From contig NW_019211455.1 in NCBI RefSeq assembly GCF_002443255.2, positions 59,210,764 through 59,274,763 on the forward strand: a DNA stretch of 64,000 bases. Reading direction: 5' to 3'. The stretch is from Varroa destructor. Lineage: Eukaryota; Arthropoda; Arachnida; Mesostigmata; Varroidae. Under the pieces are notes generated by a model that saw only the letters and a program-made list of their open reading frames with translations, was not told the DNA's origin and did no database searches. Positions within the stretch are counted from its first letter, which is position 1. Each line of letters begins with the position of its first letter. The position numbers were made by a program, and so were the translations under genes. Below are positions 50,709-62,559 of the stretch, piece by piece.

Positions 50709-51155
50709 TTGAATATCGATTTATTTTTAATGATAGAGGACCGTTTACTACTTATCGACATAGTGGCTTGGCTGTCAAAGCACACTAGTAGAAACTGCAT
50801 CAAATCTAAATTTTCCGCTGTTTGTTGGAGCATTCCGAATCACGAATTTAGCCAAGGTGAACAAGGTGACGCAACAAATAACATAACCACTGAGAAACTG
50901 TATAGCGCAGTGTGCACTAGCGTTCGCGCCAGAACGTCAACGTTTGCATGTGATATGGACCACAGACGGATTTTTGAGAATCGATACAATAGGCAGCAAG
51001 ACTTAATCGGCATGGATGTAATAGCACTAGAGGTTGCAACTAAGGTCAAATTAGTTGTACCAAAGTTAAACACATCGTTATATGCCCACTATTTGCTCAC
51101 ATTCTTTCCGAAAAACTATTACCGTTCTATCCAAAACAAAGCATGCGGAAGGTAA
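50709..51155 (+). CDS. Unassigned open frame, ~148 codons, doubtful gene
   Basis: Open on the plus strand to a TAA at 51,153-51,155. The most upstream initiator is TTG (50,709), and the first ATG is seven codons later. The predicted product contains VRARTSTFACDMDHRR near its middle and an acidic-then-basic alternation, but no domain, repeat or signal I recognise. A 77-codon antisense frame (50,840-51,073) overlaps. It lies in a modestly GC-richer patch. The length is at the edge of chance for this window, and it may be an exon, a relic or spurious. Confidence 0.18.
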   Translation: MNIDLFLMIEDRLLLIDIVAWLSKHTSRNCIKSKFSAVCWSIPNHEFSQGEQGDATNNITTEKLYSAVCTSVRARTSTFACDMDHRRIFENRYNRQQDLIGMDVIALEVATKVKLVVPKLNTSLYAHYLLTFFPKNYYRSIQNKACGR

Positions 51156-52469
51156 AAGAACTCTTTAGTTACGTTTAATCGGTCAGCACTGGGAACTTTA
51201 ATGATCATAAAGTACATCGCGCGAACAATTCGAAATGAATGTTTGACGATTATGCCGGAACCGTGAATAATATACATACAATTCATCTAACGCATACACT
51301 AAAAACAGAATTTATACGCTTTCTTCAAAAACCTTCACCACATTCATATAAATACATACTATGGTAGCCATCATTGGTATAGCATAGTTAAATCTCTACT
51401 TCTTTTTAGAGATTAAAACAATCGCCTTTTCGAATTATTCAAACACGATGTTCTAATGAAGAACATTTAATGAGAAATTGCCTGAAACGCACCAAGGTTT
51501 TTGGTGCGTCTCGGGCTCCTTTACAAACCTGGATTCTTACGAACAGTTTAAATCAATATACGTGAGTCTTGCAAAGCCGCATACTTAATTATAATAAAGG
51601 TCTTTGCAAATTAGTCGGGAACTTTTTTCATGGAAATCGAATGTTCATTCCTGGCATATGCTATATCAATTGAAGCCGTTTCACTCTCCATTTAATGGTC
51701 AACGAGTTGTAAAAAGATTTTAAACGGACATTTTCAGCAACAACCCAGTAACTATACGATTTATATCAAACATAGTTATTAAATATAGAAAAAAAACATA
51801 CTCAGATCGGAATACGATGCTTGAAACTAATGTTCTGGTTATAATCTTGACACCAGTCTCATTTAATCTAAAATAGACTGAATAAGCTGTCCAGTTGTTG
51901 TATCATCAAAGTAACGAAGATAGTCAGCAATATTCATTTCAATAGTTACTAACATAATATATATAAATAAGTGAAGAATTGCTGGTTTACAGCCTTTGGA
52001 TTTAGCGAGTCTGCTGTAATCTCAGCCTGAAGCATTTCAAGTAAATATGTATATTAAGTCATTAAACTCCGTTCGTGCTATATATCACCTAGACTAGATA
52101 GAATCCACAGTCTACTCAAGCAATATCTATTTTTATGGTTTTCCTTTCAACAAATACATCACGAGCACCAAGAACAGTACGGGAGTCCGCGTAATGGCCA
52201 CAGTTTCTGCTCCAACTATTTTGCCATTCCACAGATATCTACCCTGGAAGCGTCCTGATTTGTTAGACTCAGCCCCTAATGGCGCCCTACTTCGAGTGGA
52301 GGCAAAAATATTTTAAGGCTGATGTTATAGGTATAGCCATGATATGTTTAGAATTTGTAAGGCTTTATAATTTCTAGAAGGGAAATTTTCATAATAGGAG
52401 GATTTCTAAAAATGTATTTATCGAAGTTGTCACACAGCCGCACCCAATATATTTATGAAAAAGTAAATT
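51156..52469. other. AT-rich non-coding DNA with two hairpins
   Basis: The strong hairpin at 51,487 is listed. A weaker 8-bp one (AATCTCTA/TAGAGATT, 51,391-51,414) lies nearby. Nothing else. Confidence 0.6.
51487..51509. other. 9-bp hairpin with 5-nt loop
   Basis: ACGCACCAA (51,487-51,495), loop GGTTT, TTGGTGCGT (51,501-51,509). Nine perfect pairs with a GC-rich lower stem in AT-rich surroundings. It does not match the histone 3' stem-loop. Confidence 0.85.
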
Positions 52470-52865
52470 AGACGTTTTAGAGGTACAAATTGCATACGAT
52501 TGTACTTTGCTATTGTCAGAAAACGCGAATTGTTGAAAATAATATTGCTTTCAAATCGTTATCAAAGATTTGGCCTGCGGCACTGAGCAATTCGAGTTCC
52601 TCACAGTCGCTTTCTTGTTTTCTGTTTCGGGGTGAGCTACATAGGAACAGCGAAGGATGTATATGATACAAGTATTCATGAGGCCCGGCCGAGACTTTGC
52701 TGGAAAGCTTTGTTGATAGGAGTCCCCGTCTTCAATAAACACATGGATTTGTCGAGTATGCAGCAACCTCAAGCAGAAAGACAATAACGTGCATATGGAA
52801 CGTGTTACTGGTAGACATTGTGTATAGTGGTGCATAGCTTTTCAGATATAGAGAAAACGGTAAAT
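52470..52865 (-). mobile_element. Decayed non-LTR reverse transcriptase (CR1/L2/jockey type)
   Basis: The best preserved relic of the window. On the minus strand, in order: a YLKSYA-like piece (about 52,850) where L-DLEKAFD is expected; LLSFCLRLLHTRQIHV (about 52,780-52,735) matching 'LL-WI-FL-NR-Q-V'; EDGDS (about 52,730); SFPAKSRPGLM-CIIYI (about 52,695-52,640) at the GVPQGS-LGPLLF-IYI position; LF at the FADD position with the Asp pair lost; and ESDCEELELL (about 52,612-52,583) matching the conserved DCE-LQ-DL block. A MQF piece near 52,490 fits the following FN-KC region. A 94-codon frame (52,551-52,835) spans much of it, with a frameshift needed for DCEEL. About ten codons are missing after IYI. 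Clearly inactive. Clade assignment is tentative. Confidence 0.58.
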
Positions 52866-54339
52866 ATCTCAGTATCCTCTCCATACGTAATAATAAGCTA
52901 CCCAAGTCAACACCTAACTATGCTTACTGTTGTCAAGCAAGCGGCTAGTATTGGGTGAAGGAAAAAATGCTATGTTGGCAAATAAATAGATACAAGTTCA
53001 GAAAATACAGGTAGATATGTGAATCGGCTGAATCATAAAGATACGCTATCGGCAGTCCTTATAAATTGAAGTCTCATCCCGTGGCACATTTATATCTGGA
53101 GTAAAGGTATTACCCATGTTAACAACTTAAAAGCTCGTTAAGTAAATCGCGCAGAAATGGCTATATTGCCATCAGACACCGGGTATATCGGCACTAAAAA
53201 ATGCTTCAAACAAACTGATTTCACTTTATTTTTTCTATTATTTACTTTGCCAAAATCGATCAAAAAGCCGTGTATACTTGTTTCAGACGATCTTTGGTTT
53301 CTGAATTCTTACTACGTTTGACCTTATAATAATAGCTGAGATTTTAATATGCAAATTTATTTTGTATTAGGTATGATTCACTAGTAGTCTAAAGTTACCG
53401 AAATTTGCAGTGTAGTACTACAGCCAGTTGCAATGGAAACGTCATTCGCAGGCATGATAAATGCAATTTTTACAAAAACACCTGTCAAGCTATTCGAATT
53501 TAGAATTGAAATAGTTACTGAAGTAAACGGCACTTGTATTGACCAAACTGTTCCTTCGAGGACAAAATCTGTCTTTGAAGTCTGATACATCATTTCAGGG
53601 AAACATCAACCTCAATAAAAATATGCTAGCCCTACTTTATGTTATATACATCACCAGACGCTTATGCTTTTCCCTAAGCCACAGAACTTTAGCTTCCTAA
53701 GGCACCACTTTACCCGTTCATTTTGTTGCGATGTATGACTGTTGTGTCATATTATTTTATCGTGGCAATTTAAACGTTGATTATTATTTTGCCATCTACG
53801 TAGACATATCTATTTTGCTATCTACATAGAACTTTGCGCTCAGATTTTCTTTATCACGCATTCTGAACAAGAGGATGAACGCAAACTATCATTCTTACAT
53901 CGCCTGTATCTCTCCTATCTTTCTTTTTTTCTTTCCCTTTTTCAAAGCAGCAGTCTTTCGAAACACATTGCTCTTCAATGAGAAACAACTAAACCTAACA
54001 CCCTTCTTGCACTTGCCTGCGCGTGATATGTTGCGCTACCGGCATGCGATGCGTCCGCTTTCCTTCACTCCGTCATCTTGACAATTGCGGCTCTCGTATT
54101 CTAAAAAAAATTATACTTACTTCCAGTAGATTCACTTCAAGAAGGAAACGAATTGCGCTTATTCTACTTACCTTTTATCGTCGTTTTCGATGACGCCGTC
54201 GTGGACGGTTCTAAACGTCCGCTTCACCTACTTAACCGAACTAATAAATCGCTCTTCACCTGGGCTTTTCCAGTGGAAAGAATGTAGAACTAAAAACAAT
54301 TTGTAGTTAAAGACTCAACACAGATACTGAGATTTTGAC
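52866..54339. other. Non-coding with a small tandem duplication
   Basis: Apart from the duplication at 53,785 nothing is recognisable. Frames at 53,381-53,593 (-) and 53,875-54,081 (+) have no domain. A mildly GC-richer patch lies at about 54,000-54,260. Confidence 0.55.
53785..53830. repeat. Tandem duplication, 26-bp period
   Basis: TATTTTGCCATCTACGTAGA (53,785-53,804) and TATTTTGCTATCTACATAGA (53,811-53,830) match at 18 of 20 positions. Both differences are transitions, so it is an older duplication. Confidence 0.85.
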
Positions 54340-54475
54340 TCAAATTTTAAAGATGAGTACATCTGGTGATAAGAATGCCAAATGATACCTCTTTATGCCA
54401 TTATGCTTGAATATGTAGGCTAAAATCTGACAGTGTCTTTGACGTTTCTTATTTATTTGTACGAGGATCGAAGAG
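54340..54475 (-). mobile_element. Decayed Tc1-type DNA transposase
   Basis: On the minus strand the frame 54,340-54,537 contains YIFKHNGIK ... HLAFLSPD (about 54,420-54,363). This closely follows the Tc1 transposase stretch WFKKNGIKV-DWPA-SPDLNPIE, including the highly conserved SPD triplet (TCACCAGAT, 54,371-54,363). After SPD the expected LNPIE is degraded to VLIF, so the final catalytic Glu is lost. Upstream, where DNDPKH is expected, only an N-K-K piece is visible. The nucleotide match around this block is clear enough that I rate it the most specific transposase relic here. Terminal repeats are not visible, so element limits are unknown. Confidence 0.52.
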
Positions 54476-57400
54476 CGAACTAACATGGAACTGGCGTGAT
54501 GTGAACGACGAAATCTGCAGCAGAAAGTATTAATCAAAAGTGAAAGCTGAAAACACTGTAAAAGCTGAAAAACGTTTTTTCTTCACTTGACTTTTAGAGT
54601 TCGGCGGAGATTTCTTTTCAGCTAGTTTTGAAGAAGCATTATTCTTAGATGGAACTATATCTCTTAGTTCTAGAGTCCTGCCACATGCCTTTGACATCGG
54701 CAAGCACCAGAGACCGCATTGTTTTATCTTTTTACCTGACGTAGTAATTTTTCGAGTTTAAAATCAAAGATTTGCAACCAGGGATTTGTGATCTTTTGAA
54801 AACCAATTACAATGGTATATAACATTTCACCAGCACTGAAAAATAGGCAATAGGCAAAAAAAGCTTAGTATTTTTTAACAGCTTAAAATTTTGCTCGAGG
54901 TGAAATAGGAACGATTCCTAATTAATTACTACAATTAAAAAATGTTACGATATTCACGGTCACGCAAAACTGAAATGAGGTAAGCTTGATGAATACTAAA
55001 AATATCACTGAGGCGAAGATTTCCAGTTCAACGGATTCTATATGCATATACGCTCTTGGCTGACAGTGATCCATCATAACGAAGCTAAATTTATCTAACG
55101 ATCTCTAGTTTTGGGTGAATATTTATCGGTGGTAATGGTTCCCACGTTTATCACACTTTCCCTTAGCTATGTTAAAGCCTCAAACAGCTTGCTTAGTAGA
55201 CATCAAGTCTGAAGATATCTGCCGGAAAACAGACAACTGACTTTCCCGTTTCGCCGGCTCTATTATACCTTATCGACGTTTGTATATACATATTGTCACT
55301 CATTAAGTTATAATCAATAAAAAAATAATCTATCGTATTGCTGGTACAATTTTAGCTATCTTCTTATGCTATTATTTAGTAAATCATCGACAATACTCCT
55401 TTGCAACCTTCATATTTTCGACCCAATACTATCTTTGCATTGATCTAGGCACCTGGGCAATATTAATGCTAACACAAATGATACAATAGCTTTTTCATGG
55501 TAAAGCACAGATGAAAGAGTCAAATACTATTGTTCGTCGATTTTAAATCATATCTAGATATTTTCTGAATATTTGTGATACCCCCATTAGCTTCTAAAAT
55601 ATTTTGCGAACATTCGTAACAAAAGCGCTGCAAAAATTGATTAAAGGACAATAAGCATAGGTAGATTTAGAATTTTTTTTATTAACATTAGGAGATGCTA
55701 CTATTACAGAAATCACGGTGGCGTGGCTTGCCAAACTCGGCGTAAAATGCAGTTTAGATGCGCAAAGTAGAACTTTAAAAGATGTTTAGCCACACGTGCA
55801 GCATAATCCTTTCTTTGATTACTAGTTTTGCGACACTTCATCATAGAGTAAAAGTAATTAAATAAGTACGACCCAGAATAAATTATGTAAGCCTACCAAG
55901 TTATGGAAGGATTCATAACAACAATATGACAACAAAATATGTGAAAAACTCAATTAGTAGTAGTAATACAGTAACAAATTTAAAGATATCCCAGGGAAGA
56001 GGAAGCTAGATGGACATAAAGGGTTATCCTGAAGCAACTAACTGTAAAACTGTTACTCTGTTCTCGTTTAGTCATTGATTGCGTTTCGTATGAAATCTCG
56101 CTTCATGTCAGACAACAGGTACGATAGTTGCTATTTGAATTTTAGAAGACTGTTTCTATGCGTTTATCCTTAACTTTTTACACTGGTGTATTATTGAATA
56201 TATACCTGTGTGCATATATACTTATACACTTATAAGCTGGCAATGTTTTCTGGGATAATATTACTAATCATAACCTAAAGTATTATTGACCATTCTTGAA
56301 GCAAAATAAAGTGACAACAAATGCAAAATGCGATCTTATTATCAGAGCGCCATCAAAACGTTTTTCGCCCCGATTAAATCCTGGCTTCCAACTTAAATCG
56401 TAAACAACTCAAGGACCATAAATCCTTATAACTAGACGTGAATCCTACTATTCTTTTCTCCGCAGCAGTAAGTAAGAACCTAAAGACGAGCCGCTTAAAA
56501 AAATGGTTGACTCGGCTCAACAGCTAACTTTCTTCGTGTGCACTAAAGTATCAGGAAATTTTGGATCTTACTGTAAACTAAGCAGTTTCGTTAAGAGACG
56601 TCTACCCCTTTTAAAGGATGTAGTATGCATTTATTACATAGCAGGTACCTACCTAGCATATATGCTGATACGAACATTGTGTTAATGCAAAGGATTCAAA
56701 CTGTACTCCAGACCTACTATTTTTTCTCCTATTATCTCTGCTACATAAACAGCATAAATTGACGCTGCTCAACTCATCAGTGCTACATATACCGTCTAAA
56801 ACTACGAGTGAGGGGTATCTAAAAAAAACGCTACTGTATTGTTAGAACTTACCCTGATTACCGATCTCATGTACTAAAATATACTTGTACAATACAAAAA
56901 TTTTAATGATAAATCACAAAACGGAGCTAAATGTATAACAGAATTATACTTTAAACCAAGCCTCCAAATTACTTTTCACAACCTTCTTAATAATCAAGCA
57001 TGCGAATGGGCGTGACTAAGTAAAACTGACTATAAAAGTTTATTGTTTATGAAGTATACTTCGAATAATCTTGTAGCATTTGAGTCAACACTAATTACAT
57101 GCATAGCTGTTGAACGCATATACTATGTCCAATACCACTGCCAGATAGCATTTTTATACAGCTTTACTTTAATACACTTGTTGTAATGTCATGAGCATTG
57201 ACAAATGTGTGCTGTGGAAGTTTATTACCGCGTTTGCTTGCTGGACTATGTTATCTGTCTTATGAGGTAATATTGAAATATATATATGAGGAATAATTGA
57301 AATAAGCTCAAATGCCAGGTACCTAACTAAAAAGTCGCTTTGGCCCTCACTAGGTCAGTGTTGAGAAAGATTACTGTCATTAAAAATCACCCACATTAGA

Positions 57401-57549
57401 TGTGTATTTTCGTAACGACTGACAGCATAGGACAGCCACGAGAGCAACAAACGAGCAGTACATGTTGAAGCAAGGAACACAATGTCTTGACCAAAAAAAA
57501 AGGTTGGACGGTAAAATATTAAACGTACTCGGCGAAGAAAGGGTAATGG
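54476..57549. other. AT-rich non-coding DNA, nothing assigned
   Basis: No feature beyond short direct repeats such as AAAGCTGAAAA (about 54,543 and 54,561). One frame of 60 codons (56,503-56,685, +) resembles nothing. Confidence 0.6.
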
Positions 57550-58695
57550 AACTTTGTGAGGATAAAGCAACGCTTCATTGCACTCTATCTCGTATTAGTG
57601 GTGTTGAGGAAAATGTTGCTGAAGTTGTGTAATGTGGCCGGGGCGGGGTGTAGATAGGGGAGGGTAAGAGACAAACTAAGCATCCAGCCGACCAACGAAA
57701 CCGACAGCTGGCAGTCCACGGAAAGAGCTTCTTCCACGGTAATATCGCAATATACTAGCAGCCGTTGCCACCGCAGACCCGCAATAACGATAACCACAAT
57801 CGGAACAAGCGAGGCAAGCTGAAAATCTTGCACGCACAGGCTCTTGGTATAGACATGCAGACATATGGTGGAATAGTTTGGCTCGTTCTCTCTCTTTCTC
57901 TCAGCGCTTTTTTCTTCGATTCTCAAAACCACGATTTCGATCGTTTACTTCCCACGTCTCCCTCATCCCGCCGTTCTTTCGCCTACAAACCCATAACGAC
58001 TCCTGTGACGGCAATGCCAGCAGCAATGACAATCACGACGACGAAGAGCAAGTCAAGGGAACCATGGTATTTAGGTCCTCCGCCATCAAACCGTTAGTGT
58101 CCCCCCCCCCCCCCGCCGCACTCAACCTGCTTGCTCGCTGACCTTGACGAAAAAAGCATCGTTTGTGGAAATTTGTGGAGTCACCGCTCGTTTGTCGCGT
58201 CAAAGAACGTTTACTGGTTCCTTCCTCTGTTTCTAACAGAAGAAAAGACGAAAAGTTGAAGACGACCCATTAAAATGTAGACAATTGCATTGTCTTTTTT
58301 TTTAACTGACTGAGTCTGTGTGCGTAAAGATATACGTGAATCGATGTTCTGTGGAAACTCGTTCTGAGAGTGTGTTTGCGCGTCAGTATCTAGCAAGCAG
58401 ACAAAAGTAGAATGGAACTCAGTGACTATATGTTTATAGACGAAATACACCTATACGTTATAGGTTATGTCTGTTTACGCTTGAATCTATATCTGTCTGT
58501 TTGGGCTATTTGGCTGGTCGGCCATATGGGCTCGATGACGCCTTGCTTGTGTTGCAGAATATACGCTATAGGGAAAGAAAGAAACGACGTTTTTAGGGAG
58601 GAACAGGAAAAAGGACAGGGTCTCACTTTATGTCGAGGACGTGCTAAGAAAGGTTTATGGCCTGTTAAGACAGTTATGGTCTGAGGTAGAGCAAG
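57550..58695. other. Largest GC-rich island, with overlapping open frames
   Basis: Lines 57,601-57,780 contain 98 G/C in 180 bases, about 54%, including a G-run block (GGCCGGGGCGGGG near 57,635). Open frames overlap on both strands: 57,585-57,932 (-, 115 codons), 57,765-58,097 (+, 110 codons), 57,878-58,141 (+), 58,412-58,684 (+, 90 codons) and 58,465-58,704 (-). None has a recognisable domain, and frames open in several phases at once argue for composition rather than coding. A CT-rich run (57,889-57,903) and a C14 tract lie inside. A promoter or CpG-island-like element is a reasonable alternative. Confidence 0.4.
58101..58114. repeat. C14 homopolymer
   Basis: Fourteen consecutive C, followed by GCCGCC. 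Long poly-C is rare, and this is the only such tract in the window. It is also a likely site of sequencing-length error. Confidence 0.95.
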
Positions 58696-61299
58696 GAATG
58701 ACACATTTGCAAACCAATTGGTAATTATATGAAGAGCCTTATAGGTGAATCAAGTTAATGAGAGATAGTGTGCTGTGGGCGTTTGTTGACTTTGTATAAG
58801 CAGCGAGCCTCAATTTCGAAACGACGCTTTATTATTTAATTTATAGGTCTTCAAAACCACTTCAATAAGAAATTCGCAGAAGAACCGGTGCAAATATATA
58901 GGAAAATGGTCTAATTTAAATTGAATTTAAGTTTAGCTAGAAGAGCCAAAAAGATTATTTCTTTATTTAGATCAAAGGGCTGATATGGACCCCAGAAATC
59001 ACTTGGCAAGACGGCCATAGTAAAGGTAGAAAAAGAACACAAGCAGCGTTTTAACTGGCAGACATATGATGTATGTGCAAGGAGTGCACGTGTGAAATGT
59101 AGGACTACATACAGAGAACTTATTTATTTTATGCACAGAGGACAGCTTTTCAGCACACACAGCTTGTGCTATTCGTCCTTTATGTCAGGCATTAAAGGTT
59201 AGTCTTAGTACTTCTCTTTATTTACCACTACGTGTACACGGTAGTATAATGTAAGACAGTAAAATGTTTAGGCCCTTGTCTACTTAATCATACAGGCTTG
59301 GAAAAAAAAAGTAGTGACTTAGTAGATAATGCGAATAAGCATTTGACAGTACGAATTTATTCTAGTGATCATTCGTAAATAAACAATTTCTCAACACATC
59401 TCTCGGCGAACTGTTTGGTTTTCGTCGAGACGAAGCAGTTATAAAGGATAGTCGTCAAAGAAACCAAAAGTGTGCTCTTGAAGGGAATTTATACGAGATT
59501 ACTTTTAATTGACTAGCCGCCACCTTTTCATCGAAGTTACCAATAAAATGGAATTATTACATACAATAAGAACATACTCTTCGAACGTATATATCTCAGT
59601 CTTTGGAATACCTGCAACAGAATACACGAGTAGATCAGTAGATTCAGGACAAAATAGTGCAGTTCGCTTTATTTTTGGAGGCAACAAGGTTCAAACTTTT
59701 GGGATGTGTCGCTAGAAGCAATGCTGGTCCATACGACCACCAGCGTTATGAGAAGACGACAAGCTCCGCAGAAACATAGCCAATGACAAACTGTTAAAAC
59801 AACAACTGCAGCAACGTCAAGTTTCTAGGTTGTCACGTTACTGCTAGGTTGTTATATGTTGTATACATTAATTAGAATGCTTCGAATATACAAAGCATAA
59901 ATGGTTAAACATATTTTTGAGTATGTATAGGCAACGTGCAACACGAATAACTATCTTCACATCGGTCCAATATATAAGGTCAGTTAGTATGAAATGCAAC
60001 AAAAGCTTATCTTATATATCAGTATGGTGCTATTTTAGAACGGTGCAACATATCTTGGTTTGTCTTAATCCGCGATTTAGCTGTACCTTTGCGAAGATGA
60101 TACCCTTCTATACTATATGACTTTTAAAATTTTTATTTTTCGAGTTATAATGAGTCACACAAAATCAATGAATTCAGACGGTTTACGAACATGGGTTCCA
60201 TCTGGAGACTGCAGAGGCAAAGACAGCTCGCTGCATAAATCCCGTATTCGGTAAAGGACCTATAATGCTATTCAAAACATAGTAAATTATTCACTTAAAA
60301 AATTCGAAGAAGGAGATTTTGAAGTCTTGTGGTAGATGCGGAAGTGAATAACGAAATGCTTAGAGTTCTAAAAAAATCACATACTGAGTTCTGATTTCTC
60401 GAAGGGCCGAGATGTATTGTGACTAGTTGAAAGAGACGATGAATAGACTATGCACTTAACAACCTAAATCATAAGGCAGAATTTTGGCACGATATAGCTC
60501 GACTTTACTCTGTAAAAAAAAGTCCAAACGCGCCAGACATTTCTCTTAAAAGATGACATTTTTTATATATCTCGACAACTTCTTAGCTGTGTCATGGCCG
60601 TTAGGTGATGGCTTAGATTTGAGGGATTGTTTAACCCAAGAACACCGCTTTTTCGCCTTGCGACTAAAATCAAGTTGCAATGTTATCATAGTTTCATAGA
60701 CTAGAGTAAAATTAGCTAAAATCTTCTACTCGGGCCAAACGAAACTGCTCACTACTTCATTGGTTTACGTATATCTGTGGACCACGAAAACGTAAGCGAC
60801 ATAAGCGCCTTCGTTTGAGCAAAATATATTTTGTTGAATCATTTAGTTCGACAACTGTCTGGTCGACATCAATACTCGGAGATAAAAAAGAATGTTACTT
60901 TTAAGGTATTAACAAAAGGTTTTTACAAAAATCTTGTTTATAACATTATATGATCATATAACATCTTATACCGTGCCTCAGTCCACCCCGGTTGATATGG
61001 TGTCATGGTGTTATTCTTCAAAGTTTCGTTCCTGAAACGACAGGGAAATCGGCGAATTTCATAATTTACTATCCAGTGAAATGACCTAGCCCTTCCACTT
61101 CGAATGAATGCTTACAGTCCGCTCAAAATGCAAGTTGAGATCCAAAAAGCTCTATTGATTGTAATTGTACTAGTAGGAAATGTACGGTCGTAGATAAATA
61201 GCGAACAAGAAAATAAAGTAAAGGCAAAGCTTAAAAACTGCAGCGAGGGTTTTGAACAGTGCCAGGAACAGCACTTAACGGTATCTGCCTCCGCTCAAT
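58696..61299. other. Non-coding apart from a tRNA-like relic
   Basis: Contains the tRNA-like piece at 59,680. Frames at 59,505-59,687 (-), 59,509-59,715 (+) and 59,917-60,120 (+) show no domain. Confidence 0.55.
59680..59755 (-). pseudogene. tRNA-like relic, minus strand
   Basis: Box A TGGTCGTATGG (59,739-59,729) and a box B variant GTTTGAACC (59,696-59,688) are about 43 bases apart, the spacing of a real tRNA. GGTC...GACC can form a four-pair D-stem. Box B deviates from GGTTCGAACC, and no good anticodon or acceptor stem is seen. A decayed tRNA or SINE head. GCTGGT/ACCAGC also forms an alternative six-pair hairpin at 59,723-59,744. Confidence 0.38.
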
Positions 61300-61740
61300 T
61301 ATATATGAACCCGCATACGCAGCCTCACTAGGCAGCTTTTGCGGAGACCGGAGGCAGAGCAGGTGGCGCCAGATGGATGACACAAACGAATTGCTGCGCT
61401 GGCCGTTGAATTTAACAACTCCGACTTAAGCCGACAGGAAGAACTCAACTGGGCGAAACGGTGCAAGAGTGAAGTTATGACTTGTGATTGTGTCTACTAG
61501 CAGTGCGGAGTACGGTAGCTCCGCTGCCGATGCGACAGCGACTTCTGCCACCACCGCCAAACAACTGTCCAGCCACTCTTTCAAAAACCCAATGTGTGCG
61601 CGATGGTTGTGCGAAGATACTGTTGGGATTTACAGAATAGAAGGTAATTACCTGGATGTGTGAATAAACTCGCAGCTGAGCGCAATACAGAAGACCGCCT
61701 TCTTGACAAATGCACTTTAGCAGCATTTACAACTATTTGC
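61300..61740. other. GC-rich island
   Basis: Lines 61,321-61,560 contain 132 G/C in 240 bases, 55%, the richest block sampled. One minus frame (61,475-61,726, 83 codons, with a GGGG stretch) spans the right half without a recognisable domain. A GCGGAG/CTCCGC mini-hairpin lies near 61,504-61,523. Confidence 0.4.
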
Positions 61741-62559
61741 TCGACAACTCTACTGATTTCAATGGGTAGCTAATACGTTTTTATTTCGAGTCTTTGTCTT
61801 TCACTCCGTCCGTGACGCTGATTAGTGTTGCATCACGCTAAAGATGTATATGCAATGATTTTTACTCAGCTTAGGAGTGTCTAGTTGGAAAAATTCTTAA
61901 TACAAAAAAATCTGCCTACAGTTCTATCTTTGAAAAGACACCCCAATAACTGTTCACGTTTATAAGCACTAAAACTATAATAAACAAGTCAAAACATTGT
62001 AAAGTGAATCAACCTATAAAAACCTTGTTTACGAACACATAAAATATCTAAAGCCATTCTTGATCACTAAAAACGTCAAATGTCTTCAAAATTCCATTTA
62101 AGGTTTTTACATCAATAACTGGAATATATGATAATATCGTTCGGCAACTTCTAAACCATAAATACTGTTTTAAGCTTGGTAACTTATTTGAAGACTTTTT
62201 TGGTTTCCTCAAGGAAATTCTTTTAAACGAGTTATGGGCATCAAAGTAGAAAATGTCCACTCTACATTTTCCATCTTTTCACCGTAAAGATAAATAGGCA
62301 TTTATAAGGCGACAACGAGGTATTCGTTAGAAAAAAATTCTAAATGTATGCTCTTCTGCAGCCTGGTTTCAGTTATCATCTTGCATGTTCACCACTCATA
62401 GCACCATGATTCGTCAATAACTGTATGAATTACGCATGCAAAGTTAGGCAATACCACTGAGTAGTAAGTACTACAGATGACCAGTTTGTTCTGGGAAAAT
62501 GATCGGAAACGCTATTTCTTAGCATAATCCGATCTGCCTGTTCATTTTGGATGATAATC
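61741..62559. other. AT-rich non-coding DNA
   Basis: Nothing recognised. The frame at 62,048-62,260 (-, 70 codons) shows no domain. Confidence 0.6.

Noticed and set aside
59305..59365. VDNANKH translation resembling the DNA-P-H motif of pogo/jerky transposases
   Set aside because: No preceding AWMT-like block and no correctly spaced FLPPN-like block. A single short motif is easily chance.
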